NCBI GenBank assembly: GCA_040754475.1
Contig: JBFMCN010000036.1
Location: 36,792 to 100,791 of the forward strand
Direction: 5' to 3'
Origin: JAJPHY01 sp040754475
GTDB taxonomy: Bacteria > Actinomycetota > UBA4738 > HRBIN12
DNA length: 64,000 nt
The notes beneath the pieces were generated by a model. That model was given only the letters and a program-made list of their open reading frames with translations. It did not search any database and was not told the DNA's origin. Shown here one piece after another: positions 25,605 through 33,459 of this stretch. How positions within the stretch are numbered: position 1 is the first letter of the stretch; every line of letters begins with the position of its first letter. The translations under genes were made by a program, and so were the position numbers.

Positions 25605-25943
25605 TATATTGGGCGTGACCAGGCAGTTCTCGGAGTTGACCGCCCTCAGCGTGGCCGGTAGATTTCCGGTCGCTCCGAGCAGCTGGAGCGGCTGAATCAG
25701 GGAACCGAAGTGGGGACCCCTGGGAAAGCCGTAAGGCGAACTGGGCGCACTTGGTCGTACGGTTGGGAAGGCCAACTAGCTGTGCGGGCGGGGAGGCTCG
25801 GGACGCCCCAAAGCCCAACGAAAGGGTCTACCGCCAGGAAACCAAGACAGCTGCGGAGTTGCTCGGGGCACCTGAGCCCGAGGGGCTGATGGTGGTCGGA
25901 AGCTTCGGCTTCTGGCGAGCCGGAGGTCCCTCGGGCTCTTTTT
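25605..25943 (+). ncRNA. candidate free-standing structured RNA, unknown class (about 330 nt)
   Basis: The 454-bp gap between mshA and the proline dehydrogenase gene holds no credible gene. TATATT (25605-25610) is a good -10, giving a start near 25617. Helices include CGCAC/GTGCG (25746-25786) enclosing GGTTGG/CCAACT (25761-25777), GGGCG/CGCCC (25786-25808), the GNRA-type GCC-GTAA-GGC (25728-25737) and GAAGC-TTCG-GCTTC (25899-25912). It ends in an intrinsic terminator. Hallmarks of RNase P RNA, tmRNA, SRP RNA and the ydaO, cobalamin, TPP and FMN riboswitches are absent. A Ms1/6S-like function is one possibility, unproven. Confidence 0.6.
25874..25943 (+). terminator. intrinsic terminator of the structured RNA
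   Basis: GAGCCCGAGGG (25874-25884) pairs perfectly over 11 bp with CCCTCGGGCTC (25928-25938), followed by TTTTT (25939-25943). The inner hairpin GAAGC-TTCG-GCTTC lies in the loop. It separates mshA and the RNA from the proline genes. Confidence 0.85.
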
Positions 25944-25954
25944 ACTGCCCTTCC

Positions 25955-25960
25955 TATACT
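25955..25960 (+). promoter_or_regulatory. -10 element of the proline dehydrogenase-proC transcript
   Basis: TATACT lies 11 bp after the terminator T-run and 29 bp before the TTG start. This makes the RNA upstream independent of the proline genes. No clear -35 is seen. Confidence 0.5.
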
Positions 25961-25989
25961 CGCGGGGCCATGCCCGAAGGGAACACGCC

Positions 25990-26916
25990 TTGACGACTCC
26001 GGCCTTCCGCATGCTCGTTGGGTGGATGGTCTCGTTCCCGTGGGTCCGGTGGGTCGTCAGTCGGACGAGGCCGGGCCGTGCCGTTGCTTCGAGGTTCGTC
26101 GCGGGGGAGTCGCTCGACTCGGGGATCGTGGCCGTCCGGGCGCTCGAGGCGGAAGGGATCGCCGTCGCCCTCAGTCACCTCGGAGAGAACGTTGCCGCTC
26201 CGTGGCAGGCGGATGCTGCTGCCGCCGCGTACGTCCGTTCCATCGAGCGACTCAGCGCGGAGCCGGGGCTCGACTGCTCGATCTCCGTGAAGCTCACGCA
26301 GCTCGGGCTCGACGTGTCGAAGGAGCTCTGCGTCTCCGAGCTCGAGCGCGTGCTCGACGCGGGCGAGCGTCTCGGGATGCTCGTCACGATCGACATGGAG
26401 AGCTCCACTCACGTGGACAGAACGCTCGACGTGTTCCGCGAGCTTCGGGCTCGTCACGAGGGTCTGGGGATATGCCTTCAGTCCTGCCTGCGGAGGACGC
26501 CTGCGGACCTGGAGACTCTCCCAGGGGGCTCTGTCGTCAGGCTCGTCAAGGGTGCATACCTGGAACCGTCCGAGATCGCGCTACCGAGGCGGAGGGACGT
26601 CGACTTGGCGTTCGCTCGCTGTTTCGTCACCCTGCTCGCCCGCGGCCATACCGTGCACGTGGCCACTCACGATCAGCGGCTCCTCAATGGAGCCCGGCGG
26701 ATCGTGGAGCGCGACGGGGTTCCTCGGTCGCGCGTGGAGTTCCAGATGCTTTACGGTGTGCGACGAGATCTGCAGACGCGGCTCGCACGCCAGGGATGCC
26801 CGGTCCGGGTCTACGTTCCGTACGGGAGCGATTGGTACCCGTACCTGGCTCGACGCCTGGCCGAGCGACCTGCAAACATGTGGTTCTTCCTGTCGAACCT
26901 TGTGAGGACGCGATGA
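25990..26916 (+). CDS. proline dehydrogenase (monofunctional PRODH)
   Basis: The 308-residue FAD enzyme oxidises proline to P5C. Family motifs are GLDCSISVKLTQLGLD (about 96-111), ICLQSCLRRTPADL, VRLVKGAYLEP, VEFQMLYGVRRDLQ and the C-terminal YVPYGSDWYPYLARRLAERP with the paired Arg residues that hold the substrate carboxylate. The start is TTG 25990 behind GAAGGGA. It overlaps proC by 4 bp (ATGA). The partner P5C dehydrogenase is at 28896-30464, so the two-enzyme split of PutA is used. Confidence 0.93.
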   Translation: MTTPAFRMLVGWMVSFPWVRWVVSRTRPGRAVASRFVAGESLDSGIVAVRALEAEGIAVALSHLGENVAAPWQADAAAAAYVRSIERLSAEPGLDCSISVKLTQLGLDVSKELCVSELERVLDAGERLGMLVTIDMESSTHVDRTLDVFRELRARHEGLGICLQSCLRRTPADLETLPGGSVVRLVKGAYLEPSEIALPRRRDVDLAFARCFVTLLARGHTVHVATHDQRLLNGARRIVERDGVPRSRVEFQMLYGVRRDLQTRLARQGCPVRVYVPYGSDWYPYLARRLAERPANMWFFLSNLVRTR

Positions 26917-27737
26917 ATGATCGGAAGGTCGCCTTCCTGGGCGGCGGAAAGATGGGCGAGGCGCTTGTGTCGGGGTTGATCCGATCCGGCGGCCGTGGGG
27001 TCGACGAGATCGTCGTGACGTGCCGGCGGCAGGAACGGGCGAAGGAGCTCGGCGACCGATACGGCATCACCGTTACGCAGTCGAACCCCGAGGCGGTGGC
27101 GTGGGCCGAGACGCTCGTGCTCATGGTGAAGCCGCAGGACATGGAAGCGCTCTTGGGCCAGATCGCCGGGCACGTTCGTCCGGATCAGCTGGTGGTCAGC
27201 TTCGCAGCCGGGATTCGCACTTCGTTCGTCGAGAAGCACCTGCCCGAGCTCGTCCCGGTCGTGCGAGTGATGTCCAACGTCGCCGTGCTGGTCGACGAGG
27301 CCATGTCGGTGGTGGCAGCCGGCGCGCACGCGGAGGACAGTCACCTGGCCGTCGCCGAGGAGCTGCTCGGCTACGTCGGCAAGGTGCTCCGGTTGCCCGA
27401 GGTGCATCTTGATGCGATCACGGCTACCAGCGGCTCGGGCCCCGCGTACTTCTTCCTGCTGGCGGAGGCGATGATCGAGGCCTGCATACTGCTCGGGCTG
27501 TCTCGCGACGTGGCAACCGAGCTGATCGTGCAGACGATGCTCGGCTCCGCGAAGATGCTCCGCGATACTGGTCGGCATCCGGTGGAGCTTCGCGAGATGG
27601 TGACCTCGCCGGGCGGTACCACCATCGCGGCGATCCGCGTGCTGGAGGAGACTGGCGTCCGGGCTGCCTTCCTGAACGCCATCGACGCCGCCAGGAGCCG
27701 AAGCGCCGAGCTCGCGCAGGGCGGCGAAGAGGACTAG
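26913..27737 (+). CDS. proC: pyrroline-5-carboxylate reductase
   Basis: The 274-residue enzyme reduces P5C to proline with NAD(P)H. It has the Rossmann motif VAFLGGGKMGEALVSGL (residues 6-22) and the C-terminal signature ITATSGSGPAYFF plus LREMVTSPGGTTIAAI. It is translationally coupled to proline dehydrogenase (ATGA overlap), an odd pairing of opposing reactions that could balance proline and P5C pools. A tiny basic gene follows 20 bp downstream. Confidence 0.95.
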   Translation: MNDRKVAFLGGGKMGEALVSGLIRSGGRGVDEIVVTCRRQERAKELGDRYGITVTQSNPEAVAWAETLVLMVKPQDMEALLGQIAGHVRPDQLVVSFAAGIRTSFVEKHLPELVPVVRVMSNVAVLVDEAMSVVAAGAHAEDSHLAVAEELLGYVGKVLRLPEVHLDAITATSGSGPAYFFLLAEAMIEACILLGLSRDVATELIVQTMLGSAKMLRDTGRHPVELREMVTSPGGTTIAAIRVLEETGVRAAFLNAIDAARSRSAELAQGGEED

Positions 27738-27757
27738 GGACGGAGGAGGACTGAACC

Positions 27758-27868
27758 TTGGGACGTGGTGACCGACGCAAGGTGCGCTGGGCGCACGATC
27801 GCGAGAGGAAGAAGAAGGACCGCGAGAAGCGCGAGGCGGCCGGACGCGGCGCACGCAAGAAGAAGTAG
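27758..27868 (+). CDS. 36-residue highly basic protein with bTHX-like N-terminus
   Basis: A TTG start at 27758 lies 8 nt after an excellent GGAGGAGG. The product begins MGRGDRRKVRWAHDRERKKK and ends in KKK; about half of its residues are Arg or Lys. The MGRGDRR start is like MGKGDRRT of the small ribosomal protein bTHX, but the rest differs. In mycobacteria the bS22 gene lies near proC, so a small ribosome-bound protein in this place is attractive. The function is an inference; the gene itself is supported by the ribosome site, spacing and composition. Confidence 0.68.
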   Translation: MGRGDRRKVRWAHDRERKKKDREKREAAGRGARKKK

Positions 27869-27880
27869 TCGGTTCGGTCA

Positions 27881-28723
27881 TCACCTGGGGTCGGAGCTCT
27901 TACGTATGCTGCGCGGCCCCCGTCCCGTCCGTCGCTGAGATCGGCCTGCCGGGCGGCCGATTCGGTTGCAGAGTATGCCGATGCCCTCCGCTTCCAGCTC
28001 TATCTCGGCGCCGGGCCAGATCCGTTGCTCGAGGCCGGAGATCTCGAACGGCGAAGACGCGAACGCCTCCCCCGGGAGCAGCTCCTCGATGCGTGAAGCC
28101 TGTGCGACCGACGCCAGCAGCCTCTGGCCGGTGCCGTTGAGGTTGCCCTTCACCCACTCCTCGCCGTCCACGCGGACTGTGACGAAGATCGTCTGGGGAT
28201 CGATCTCGTCCGGCGTGACGACGCACGGACCGATGGCGATCGGGAGCGCTTCGGGGCGTGGCGTGGGATCGCCTGTCGCCCCGCGAACGGTCCAGTCGTT
28301 CACGAGGGTGTAGCCGAACACAGCCCCGGGCGCCTCGTCGGCGCCAAGTCCACGGACGGGTCTGCGGAGGATCGCGACGATCTTGGGCTCGTACTCGAGC
28401 CAGCCGGCGCCGTCGGGCCAGGGAACCTCATCGTGTGGACCGATCACCCGACGGACCCCGTCCTGGGCATCGCGGCTGCGGAGCGAGGAGGGCAACAGGG
28501 GCGGTAGCAGGCGCGCGTTCGTAACGACGAAGCGCTCTGCCTCGTCCCGTTCGAGGGCGGCCCGGGCGGCGTCCAGCACCGTTCCCCCGTTGCTCGAGAC
28601 CAGGGCCTCCATCGTGGCGGGGAAGGCCGGGTGCCCGACCGTCTCGGGCAGGTCCACGATCTCCTCGCCGAGGAACGCTCCCAGTCGCCGGTGCCCCCTC
28701 CGGTCGAAGGTCACGAACCTCAA
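27881..28723 (-). CDS. fumarylacetoacetate hydrolase (FAH) family protein
   Basis: The 280-residue protein has the FAH-fold motifs LEYEPKIVAILRRPVRG and AVFGYTLVNDWTVRGATGD (about 108-145), followed by GPCVVTPDEID and a VNGE-like VDGEEWVKGNLNGTGQRLL. Relatives hydrolyse or decarboxylate acyl-pyruvates or fumarylacetoacetate with a divalent metal. It is divergent from the aldehyde dehydrogenase operon. The usual acidic ligand motif is altered, so catalysis and substrate are uncertain. Confidence 0.72.
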   Translation of the reverse strand: MRFVTFDRRGHRRLGAFLGEEIVDLPETVGHPAFPATMEALVSSNGGTVLDAARAALERDEAERFVVTNARLLPPLLPSSLRSRDAQDGVRRVIGPHDEVPWPDGAGWLEYEPKIVAILRRPVRGLGADEAPGAVFGYTLVNDWTVRGATGDPTPRPEALPIAIGPCVVTPDEIDPQTIFVTVRVDGEEWVKGNLNGTGQRLLASVAQASRIEELLPGEAFASSPFEISGLEQRIWPGAEIELEAEGIGILCNRIGRPAGRSQRRTGRGPRSIRKSSDPR

Positions 28724-28788
28724 GGGAGGCCGATGATACGCCCGGCCGCCGCCCGTTTCTCGATATCGGCCGGGTAGTTTGGCCGTTT

Positions 28789-28853
28789 GGCGTGCCGTCC
28801 GAGTCTGGGCGTGCCGTCCGGACTTGGGGAGTATCTGAGCGCCCGGCTAGGAT
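28789..28853 (+). promoter_or_regulatory. promoter and direct repeats ahead of the P5C dehydrogenase operon
   Basis: TTGGGG (28824-28829) and TAGGAT (28848-28853) are 18 bp apart. Just upstream a 13-bp direct repeat GGCGTGCCGTCCG occurs at 28789-28801 and 28808-28820 with a 19-bp period, the place where an activator would bind. Confidence 0.5.
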
Positions 28854-28895
28854 GAGGACGTCCCCGGCGTCTTTGTGCGCAAGGAGGCGACTTCG

Positions 28896-30464
28896 ATGGC
28901 AGAGCAGGGGTTCCGGATCACCTACGCGACCATGTCGGCCGACAACGAGGAGCTGCACCGCCTCTACGACAAGGGGATCGAGGTCGCCAGGTCCTGGCTC
29001 GGCGAGAAGCACTCCTTCCACGTGAACGGAGAGGATCGTGAAGGGAGCGGGTACGAGGAGGTCCGCTCGCCGATCGACCGGGAGATGGTGATCGGCAAGT
29101 TCGCACAGGCGACCCGTGAGGACGTTCGGGACGCCGTCGCTGCCGCGAAGGCCTACTCGTACGAGTGGGCGAACGCGCCCTGGCAGGAGCGCGTCGCCCT
29201 CGTCCGTGCGGCCGCCGACCTAATCTCCGAGCGTCGCTACGAGCTCTCCGCACTGATGGCGATGGAGGTCGGCAAGAGCCGCTTGGAGGCGCTCGGCGAC
29301 GTGGAGGAGTCGGCCGACCTGCTCCGCTGGAACTGCAACGAGATGGAGAAGCACGACGGCTTCGTCACGACCATGCAGTCCCTCGGATCCCCGGGGCAGT
29401 ACTACGACGTGCTCCGGCCATACGGCGTGTGGGGCGTCATCAGTCCCTTCAACTTCCCGATGGCCCTGGCGGCCGGTCCGTCTTCCGGCGCGCTGGTGGC
29501 CGGCAACTGCGTGGTCTTCAAGCCCGCGCACCTCGGCGTGTTCACCGGCCTGAAGCTCTACGAGGTGTACCGGGACGCCGGCGTTCCGCCCGGGGCATTT
29601 CATTGCCTGTCCGGCTCCGGTGGCATCGTCGGCGACGAGATCATGAACCACCCCGATGTTGGTGGGATCACATTCACCGGCTCCTACGAGGTGGGGATGG
29701 GCATATACAAGGGGTTCGCCAAGGACTTCCCGAAACCGGCCATCTGCGAGATGGGCGGCAAGAACCCGACGATCGTCACCGAGATCGCCGACCTCGACAA
29801 GGCGACCGATGGCGTGCTGCGCTCGGCCTTCGGGTTCGGAGGTCAGAAGTGCTCGGCGTGCTCACGCGTATACGTGCACCGCAGCGTCCACGACCAGTTC
29901 ATCCAGCTTCTGAAGGAGAAGACAGAGAAGGTCAAGATCGGGAACCCGCTGGACAAGGACGTCTACCTCGGGCCCGTCGTGGACGAGCACGCGGTCGCCA
30001 CCTTCGAGGAGGCGACGGCGGAGGCGAAGAGAGGCGGCACGGTCGTGGTCGGAGGCGAGCGTCTCACCGAGGGTGATCTCGCCCGCGGGTACTTCGTGCA
30101 GCCGACCGTCGTCGAGGTCCCCCTCGACTCGTGGATCTGGCGGAAGGAGCTGTTCGTGCCGTTCGTGGCCGTCGCCGCGTACGAGGACCTGGACGAGGCG
30201 ATCCGCATGGCCAACGAGAGCGAGTACGGCTTGACGGCCGGCTTCTACAGTGAGGACAAGGCCCAGATCGACAAGTGGATGAGCACGATCGAAGCCGGTG
30301 TCATCTACGTGAACCGGCGCGCCGGCGCCACGACAGGTGCGTGGCCGGGAGTCCAGCCGTTCGGTGGGTGGAAGGCGTCGGGGACCACCGGCAAGGCTGG
30401 AGGTGGTCCCTACTACGTGACTCAGTACATGCGCGAGCAATCGAGGACGGTGATCGAGGAGTGA
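28896..30464 (+). CDS. aldehyde dehydrogenase, 1-pyrroline-5-carboxylate dehydrogenase type
   Basis: The 522-residue NAD(P)-dependent enzyme would oxidise glutamate semialdehyde to glutamate. It has WGVISPFNFPMALAAGP, GGITFTGSYEVGMG, the catalytic Glu in ICEMGGKNPTIV and the nucleophile Cys in FGFGGQKCSACSRVY. The C-terminal FGGWKASGTTGKAGGGPYY fits P5C dehydrogenases. ATG 28896 has AAGGAGG 9 nt upstream. It opens a tight operon and overlaps the next gene by 4 bp (GTGA). Another semialdehyde substrate from the operon's aminotransferases is possible. Confidence 0.85.
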   Translation: MAEQGFRITYATMSADNEELHRLYDKGIEVARSWLGEKHSFHVNGEDREGSGYEEVRSPIDREMVIGKFAQATREDVRDAVAAAKAYSYEWANAPWQERVALVRAAADLISERRYELSALMAMEVGKSRLEALGDVEESADLLRWNCNEMEKHDGFVTTMQSLGSPGQYYDVLRPYGVWGVISPFNFPMALAAGPSSGALVAGNCVVFKPAHLGVFTGLKLYEVYRDAGVPPGAFHCLSGSGGIVGDEIMNHPDVGGITFTGSYEVGMGIYKGFAKDFPKPAICEMGGKNPTIVTEIADLDKATDGVLRSAFGFGGQKCSACSRVYVHRSVHDQFIQLLKEKTEKVKIGNPLDKDVYLGPVVDEHAVATFEEATAEAKRGGTVVVGGERLTEGDLARGYFVQPTVVEVPLDSWIWRKELFVPFVAVAAYEDLDEAIRMANESEYGLTAGFYSEDKAQIDKWMSTIEAGVIYVNRRAGATTGAWPGVQPFGGWKASGTTGKAGGGPYYVTQYMREQSRTVIEE

Positions 30465-31750
30465 GCGCCACCGAGATCGTCGACCTCGCCGCCGCCCAGG
30501 CCCCTCACCTGATCACCGACGTTCCGGGACCCGAGGCGCTCGCGCACGTCGAACGCGATCGCAGAATCACGAGCCCATCGCTGCCGCGCGCGTACGAGTT
30601 CGTGCCGAGGAGAGGCGCCGGGTGCGTGGTCGAGGATGTCGACGGAAACCTGTTCCTCGACGTCAACGCCGGGATCGCCGTCGCCTCGACCGGCCACGCG
30701 CATCCGAAGGTCGTCGAGGCGATAAGGCGGCAGGCCGGGCAGCTGATCCACTACTCGGCGAGCGACTTCTTCCTGCCCATCTACACCGAGGTCTGCGAAC
30801 AGCTGGATCGGATCGCGCCGATCTCCGAGCCCACACGGGGCTTCCTCACGAACTCGGGCACCGAAGCCGTCGAGGGCGCGATCAAGCTCGCGCGCAGCGC
30901 CACCGGCCGGCAGTACGTGATCGCCATGATCGGTTCGTTCCACGGCCGCTCCTACGGAAGCATGTCGCTCTCGGCAAGCAAGGCGAAGCAGCGGGCGAGC
31001 TTCGGGCCGCTGCTGCCGGGTGTGCACCACTCGTTCTTCGGGGACTTCGAGCACATCGAGCGGGTACTGTTCAGGCACCTGGTCTCGCCCGATGAGGTTG
31101 CGGCGATCATGGTCGAGCCGATCCTTGGTGAGGGCGGCTACGTCCTGCCCCCCCACGGCTGGCTCGCGTACCTGCGTGAGCTCTGCGACCGCCACGGCAT
31201 CCTGCTGGTCGCCGACGAGATTCAGAGCGGCGCGGGGCGCACCGGCCGCATGTGGGCGATCGAGCACTTCGGCGTCGAGCCCGACGTGCTGCTCACGGGC
31301 AAAGGCATCGCCAGCGGCATGCCGCTCGGGGCGATGGTGGCGCGCGAAGGCCTCATGACTTGGGAGGCCGGGTCGCACGGTTCGACCTACGGCGGCAACC
31401 CCCTTGCCTGTGCCGCCGCTCTCGCCACGATTGGGCTGCTCGAGGACGGCCTGATCCAGAACGCTGCGACGGTCGGGGCCGAGCTACTGGAGGGGTTGCG
31501 CGGCATACAAGAGCGACACGAGACGGTCCGCGAGGTCCGGGGCATCGGCCTTATGATCGGGGTCGAGTTCCCCGACCACGAACAGATGGTGGCGGTCCAG
31601 GAGACCGCGTTCCGCAAGGGGCTCCTCACGCTCGGCTGCGGCGAGGCTACGATCCGGATGTCTCCACCGCTCGTTATCCGGCGAGACCAGGCCGAGACCG
31701 CCCTCGAGGTGTTCGAGGAGGCCATAGCCGAGGCCGAGCGCGGGGGCTGA
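30461..31750 (+). CDS. class III PLP aminotransferase (GABA/acetylornithine-like)
   Basis: The 429-residue enzyme has FLTNSGTEAVEGAIKLARS, the cofactor Asp in LLVADEIQSGAGRTGRM and the PLP Lys in VLLTGKGIASGMPLGAMV. The N-terminal SPSLPRAYEFVPRRGAG fits 4-aminobutyrate or omega-amino acid transaminases. It would make a semialdehyde that the adjacent dehydrogenase can oxidise. GTG 30461 overlaps the stop of the dehydrogenase gene, and the CoA-transferase gene follows 10 bp later. Confidence 0.87.
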   Translation: MSATEIVDLAAAQAPHLITDVPGPEALAHVERDRRITSPSLPRAYEFVPRRGAGCVVEDVDGNLFLDVNAGIAVASTGHAHPKVVEAIRRQAGQLIHYSASDFFLPIYTEVCEQLDRIAPISEPTRGFLTNSGTEAVEGAIKLARSATGRQYVIAMIGSFHGRSYGSMSLSASKAKQRASFGPLLPGVHHSFFGDFEHIERVLFRHLVSPDEVAAIMVEPILGEGGYVLPPHGWLAYLRELCDRHGILLVADEIQSGAGRTGRMWAIEHFGVEPDVLLTGKGIASGMPLGAMVAREGLMTWEAGSHGSTYGGNPLACAAALATIGLLEDGLIQNAATVGAELLEGLRGIQERHETVREVRGIGLMIGVEFPDHEQMVAVQETAFRKGLLTLGCGEATIRMSPPLVIRRDQAETALEVFEEAIAEAERGG

Positions 31751-31760
31751 GGGGGTAGGC

Positions 31761-32675
31761 ATGAGCAAGGTCGCCACAATGAGAGACGCCGTCGCGGAGC
31801 TCGTGCGCGACGGCGACACGGTGGCGATCGAGGGATTCACGCACCTCATCTGCTTTTCCGCGGGTCACGAGATCATCCGCCAGCGCAGGCGCGACCTCAC
31901 GCTCTGCCGGCTGACTCCGGACGTCGTCTACGACCAGATGATCGGGGCCGGCGTCGCGAAGAAGCTCATCTTCTCCTGGCTCGGCAATCCCGGGGTCGGA
32001 TCGCTGCACGCGGTGCGGCGCCGAGTGGAGAAGCAGGATCCCGAGCCCCTCGAGATCGAGGAGTACAGCCACTTCGGGATGGTGTGCCGTTACGTGGCCG
32101 GAGCCTCGAACCTACCGTTCTTCCCGATCCGAAGCTACTTCGAGAGTGACATCCCCAAGGCGAATCCCAAGATCGTTCCGGTGAGGAATCCATACGGCGA
32201 CGAGGAGGTCTACGCAGTCCCGCCCCTCAACCCTGATGTCACGATCGTGCATGTTCAGCGAGCCGATGCGGACGGAAACTCACAGATCTGGGGTCTGCTC
32301 GGATGCCAGAAGGAGGCGGCTTTCGCGGCGAAGCGCACGATCGTGGTCTGCGAGGAGATCGTCGACGAGTCGGTGATCCGCGCAGACCCGAACCGAACCT
32401 TGATCCCCGGCCTCGTCGTCGATGCGGTGGTCGAGGAGCCGTTCGCCTGCCACCCGTCCTACGCGCAGGGCTACTACGACCGCGACAATCGCTTCTACCT
32501 CGATTGGGAGCGGGTGTCGCGCGATCCGGAGGCCCTCGAGACCTGGCTGAGAGAGTGGGTCTACGACCTGGGATGCCACCGGGACTACGTGGAGAAGTGG
32601 GGCGGGGCCCACTGGGACTCGCTCCGTCCGGGGGTGGCGATGTCCGGCGAGGTCGACTACGGGGAGTACGCGTGA
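31761..32675 (+). CDS. CoA-transferase subunit A (glutaconate CoA-transferase type)
   Basis: The 304-residue protein matches the alpha subunit of class I CoA-transferases of the GctA/IpdA branch: LVRDGDTVAIEGFTHLICFS at residues 14-33, the LTLCRLTPDVVYDQMIGAG segment and NPDVTIVHVQRADADGNSQI. It works as a heteromer with the next gene product, moving CoA between carboxylates. It overlaps subunit B by 4 bp. The acid substrate is not evident. Confidence 0.85.
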   Translation: MSKVATMRDAVAELVRDGDTVAIEGFTHLICFSAGHEIIRQRRRDLTLCRLTPDVVYDQMIGAGVAKKLIFSWLGNPGVGSLHAVRRRVEKQDPEPLEIEEYSHFGMVCRYVAGASNLPFFPIRSYFESDIPKANPKIVPVRNPYGDEEVYAVPPLNPDVTIVHVQRADADGNSQIWGLLGCQKEAAFAAKRTIVVCEEIVDESVIRADPNRTLIPGLVVDAVVEEPFACHPSYAQGYYDRDNRFYLDWERVSRDPEALETWLREWVYDLGCHRDYVEKWGGAHWDSLRPGVAMSGEVDYGEYA

Positions 32676-33451
32676 GCGCGAACGCCGACCTCGGCTGGTC
32701 GCGTTCGGAGATGATGATCGTTGCGAGCGCTCGCCAGCTCGCGGGGCGGCGGGTGTGCTTCGTCGGCATCGGGCTGCCGAACATCGTCTGCAACCTCGGA
32801 AAGCGCACCGTGGCGCCGGACCTCCACCTCGTGTACGAGTCCGGCATCTTCGGGGCCGTTCCGAAGCGCCTGCCGCTTTCGATCGGAGATCCCACGCTCG
32901 TAACGGGCTCCACAGCCGTGTGCAGCATGTACGAGCTGTTCGCGTTCTACCTTCAGGCCGGCCTCGTCGACGTGGGGTTCCTCGGCGCGGCGCAGATCGA
33001 TCGGTTCGGGAACATCAACACCAGCGTGATCGGCGACTACGCGAACCCGAAGGTGCGACTGCCCGGCTCGGGTGGCGCGTGTGAGATCGCGATCAACTCC
33101 CACGAGGTGTTCGTGATCATGCGGCAAGGACAGAGATCGTTCGTCGATACGCTCGACTTCCGCACCTCGCCCGGGCACTCGGGCGATCCCGAGCACGATG
33201 CGAGGCGCGGTTGGTTCGGAAGCGGGCCGACGTCGGTGGTTACCGACCTCGGCGCCTACTCCTTCGACCAGGCGACCGGCGAGATGACGCTCACGACGAT
33301 CCACCCTGGGGTCACGCTCGACGAGGTTCGGGAGAACATGGGCTGGGACCCCAAGGTGGCGAAGGACCTTGGTGAGACGCTGGGGCCGACCGACGAGGAG
33401 CTCCATCTCATCCGCGAGGAGCTTGACCCGCAAGGCGTCTACGCGAAGTAG
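32672..33451 (+). CDS. CoA-transferase subunit B (glutaconate CoA-transferase type)
   Basis: The 259-residue beta subunit has CFVGIGLPNIVCNLG and the catalytic Glu56 in LVYESGIFGAVP, the ESG form seen in glutaconate CoA-transferase. IpdB ring-cleaving hydrolases lack this residue, so a true CoA-transferase is favoured. VDVGFLGAAQIDRFGNINTS is also typical. GTG 32672 overlaps the stop of subunit A, and the second aminotransferase follows 8 bp later. Confidence 0.86.
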   Translation: MSANADLGWSRSEMMIVASARQLAGRRVCFVGIGLPNIVCNLGKRTVAPDLHLVYESGIFGAVPKRLPLSIGDPTLVTGSTAVCSMYELFAFYLQAGLVDVGFLGAAQIDRFGNINTSVIGDYANPKVRLPGSGGACEIAINSHEVFVIMRQGQRSFVDTLDFRTSPGHSGDPEHDARRGWFGSGPTSVVTDLGAYSFDQATGEMTLTTIHPGVTLDEVRENMGWDPKVAKDLGETLGPTDEELHLIREELDPQGVYAK

Positions 33452-33459
33452 CCGGTGCG

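Noticed and set aside
25681..25860. A c-di-AMP (ydaO), cobalamin or RNase P motif in the gene-free region
   Set aside because: Short words such as GGGAACC look similar, but the invariant blocks (for example GTCAGCTAAC, or GAGGAAAGTC for RNase P) are missing.
25751..25993. An 80-codon frame across the structured RNA
   Set aside because: It runs through the terminator hairpin and the next promoter, has no ribosome site and no protein-like character.
31761..33451. IpdAB steroid ring-opening hydrolase
   Set aside because: Subunit B keeps the ESG catalytic Glu, and no steroid catabolism genes lie nearby.
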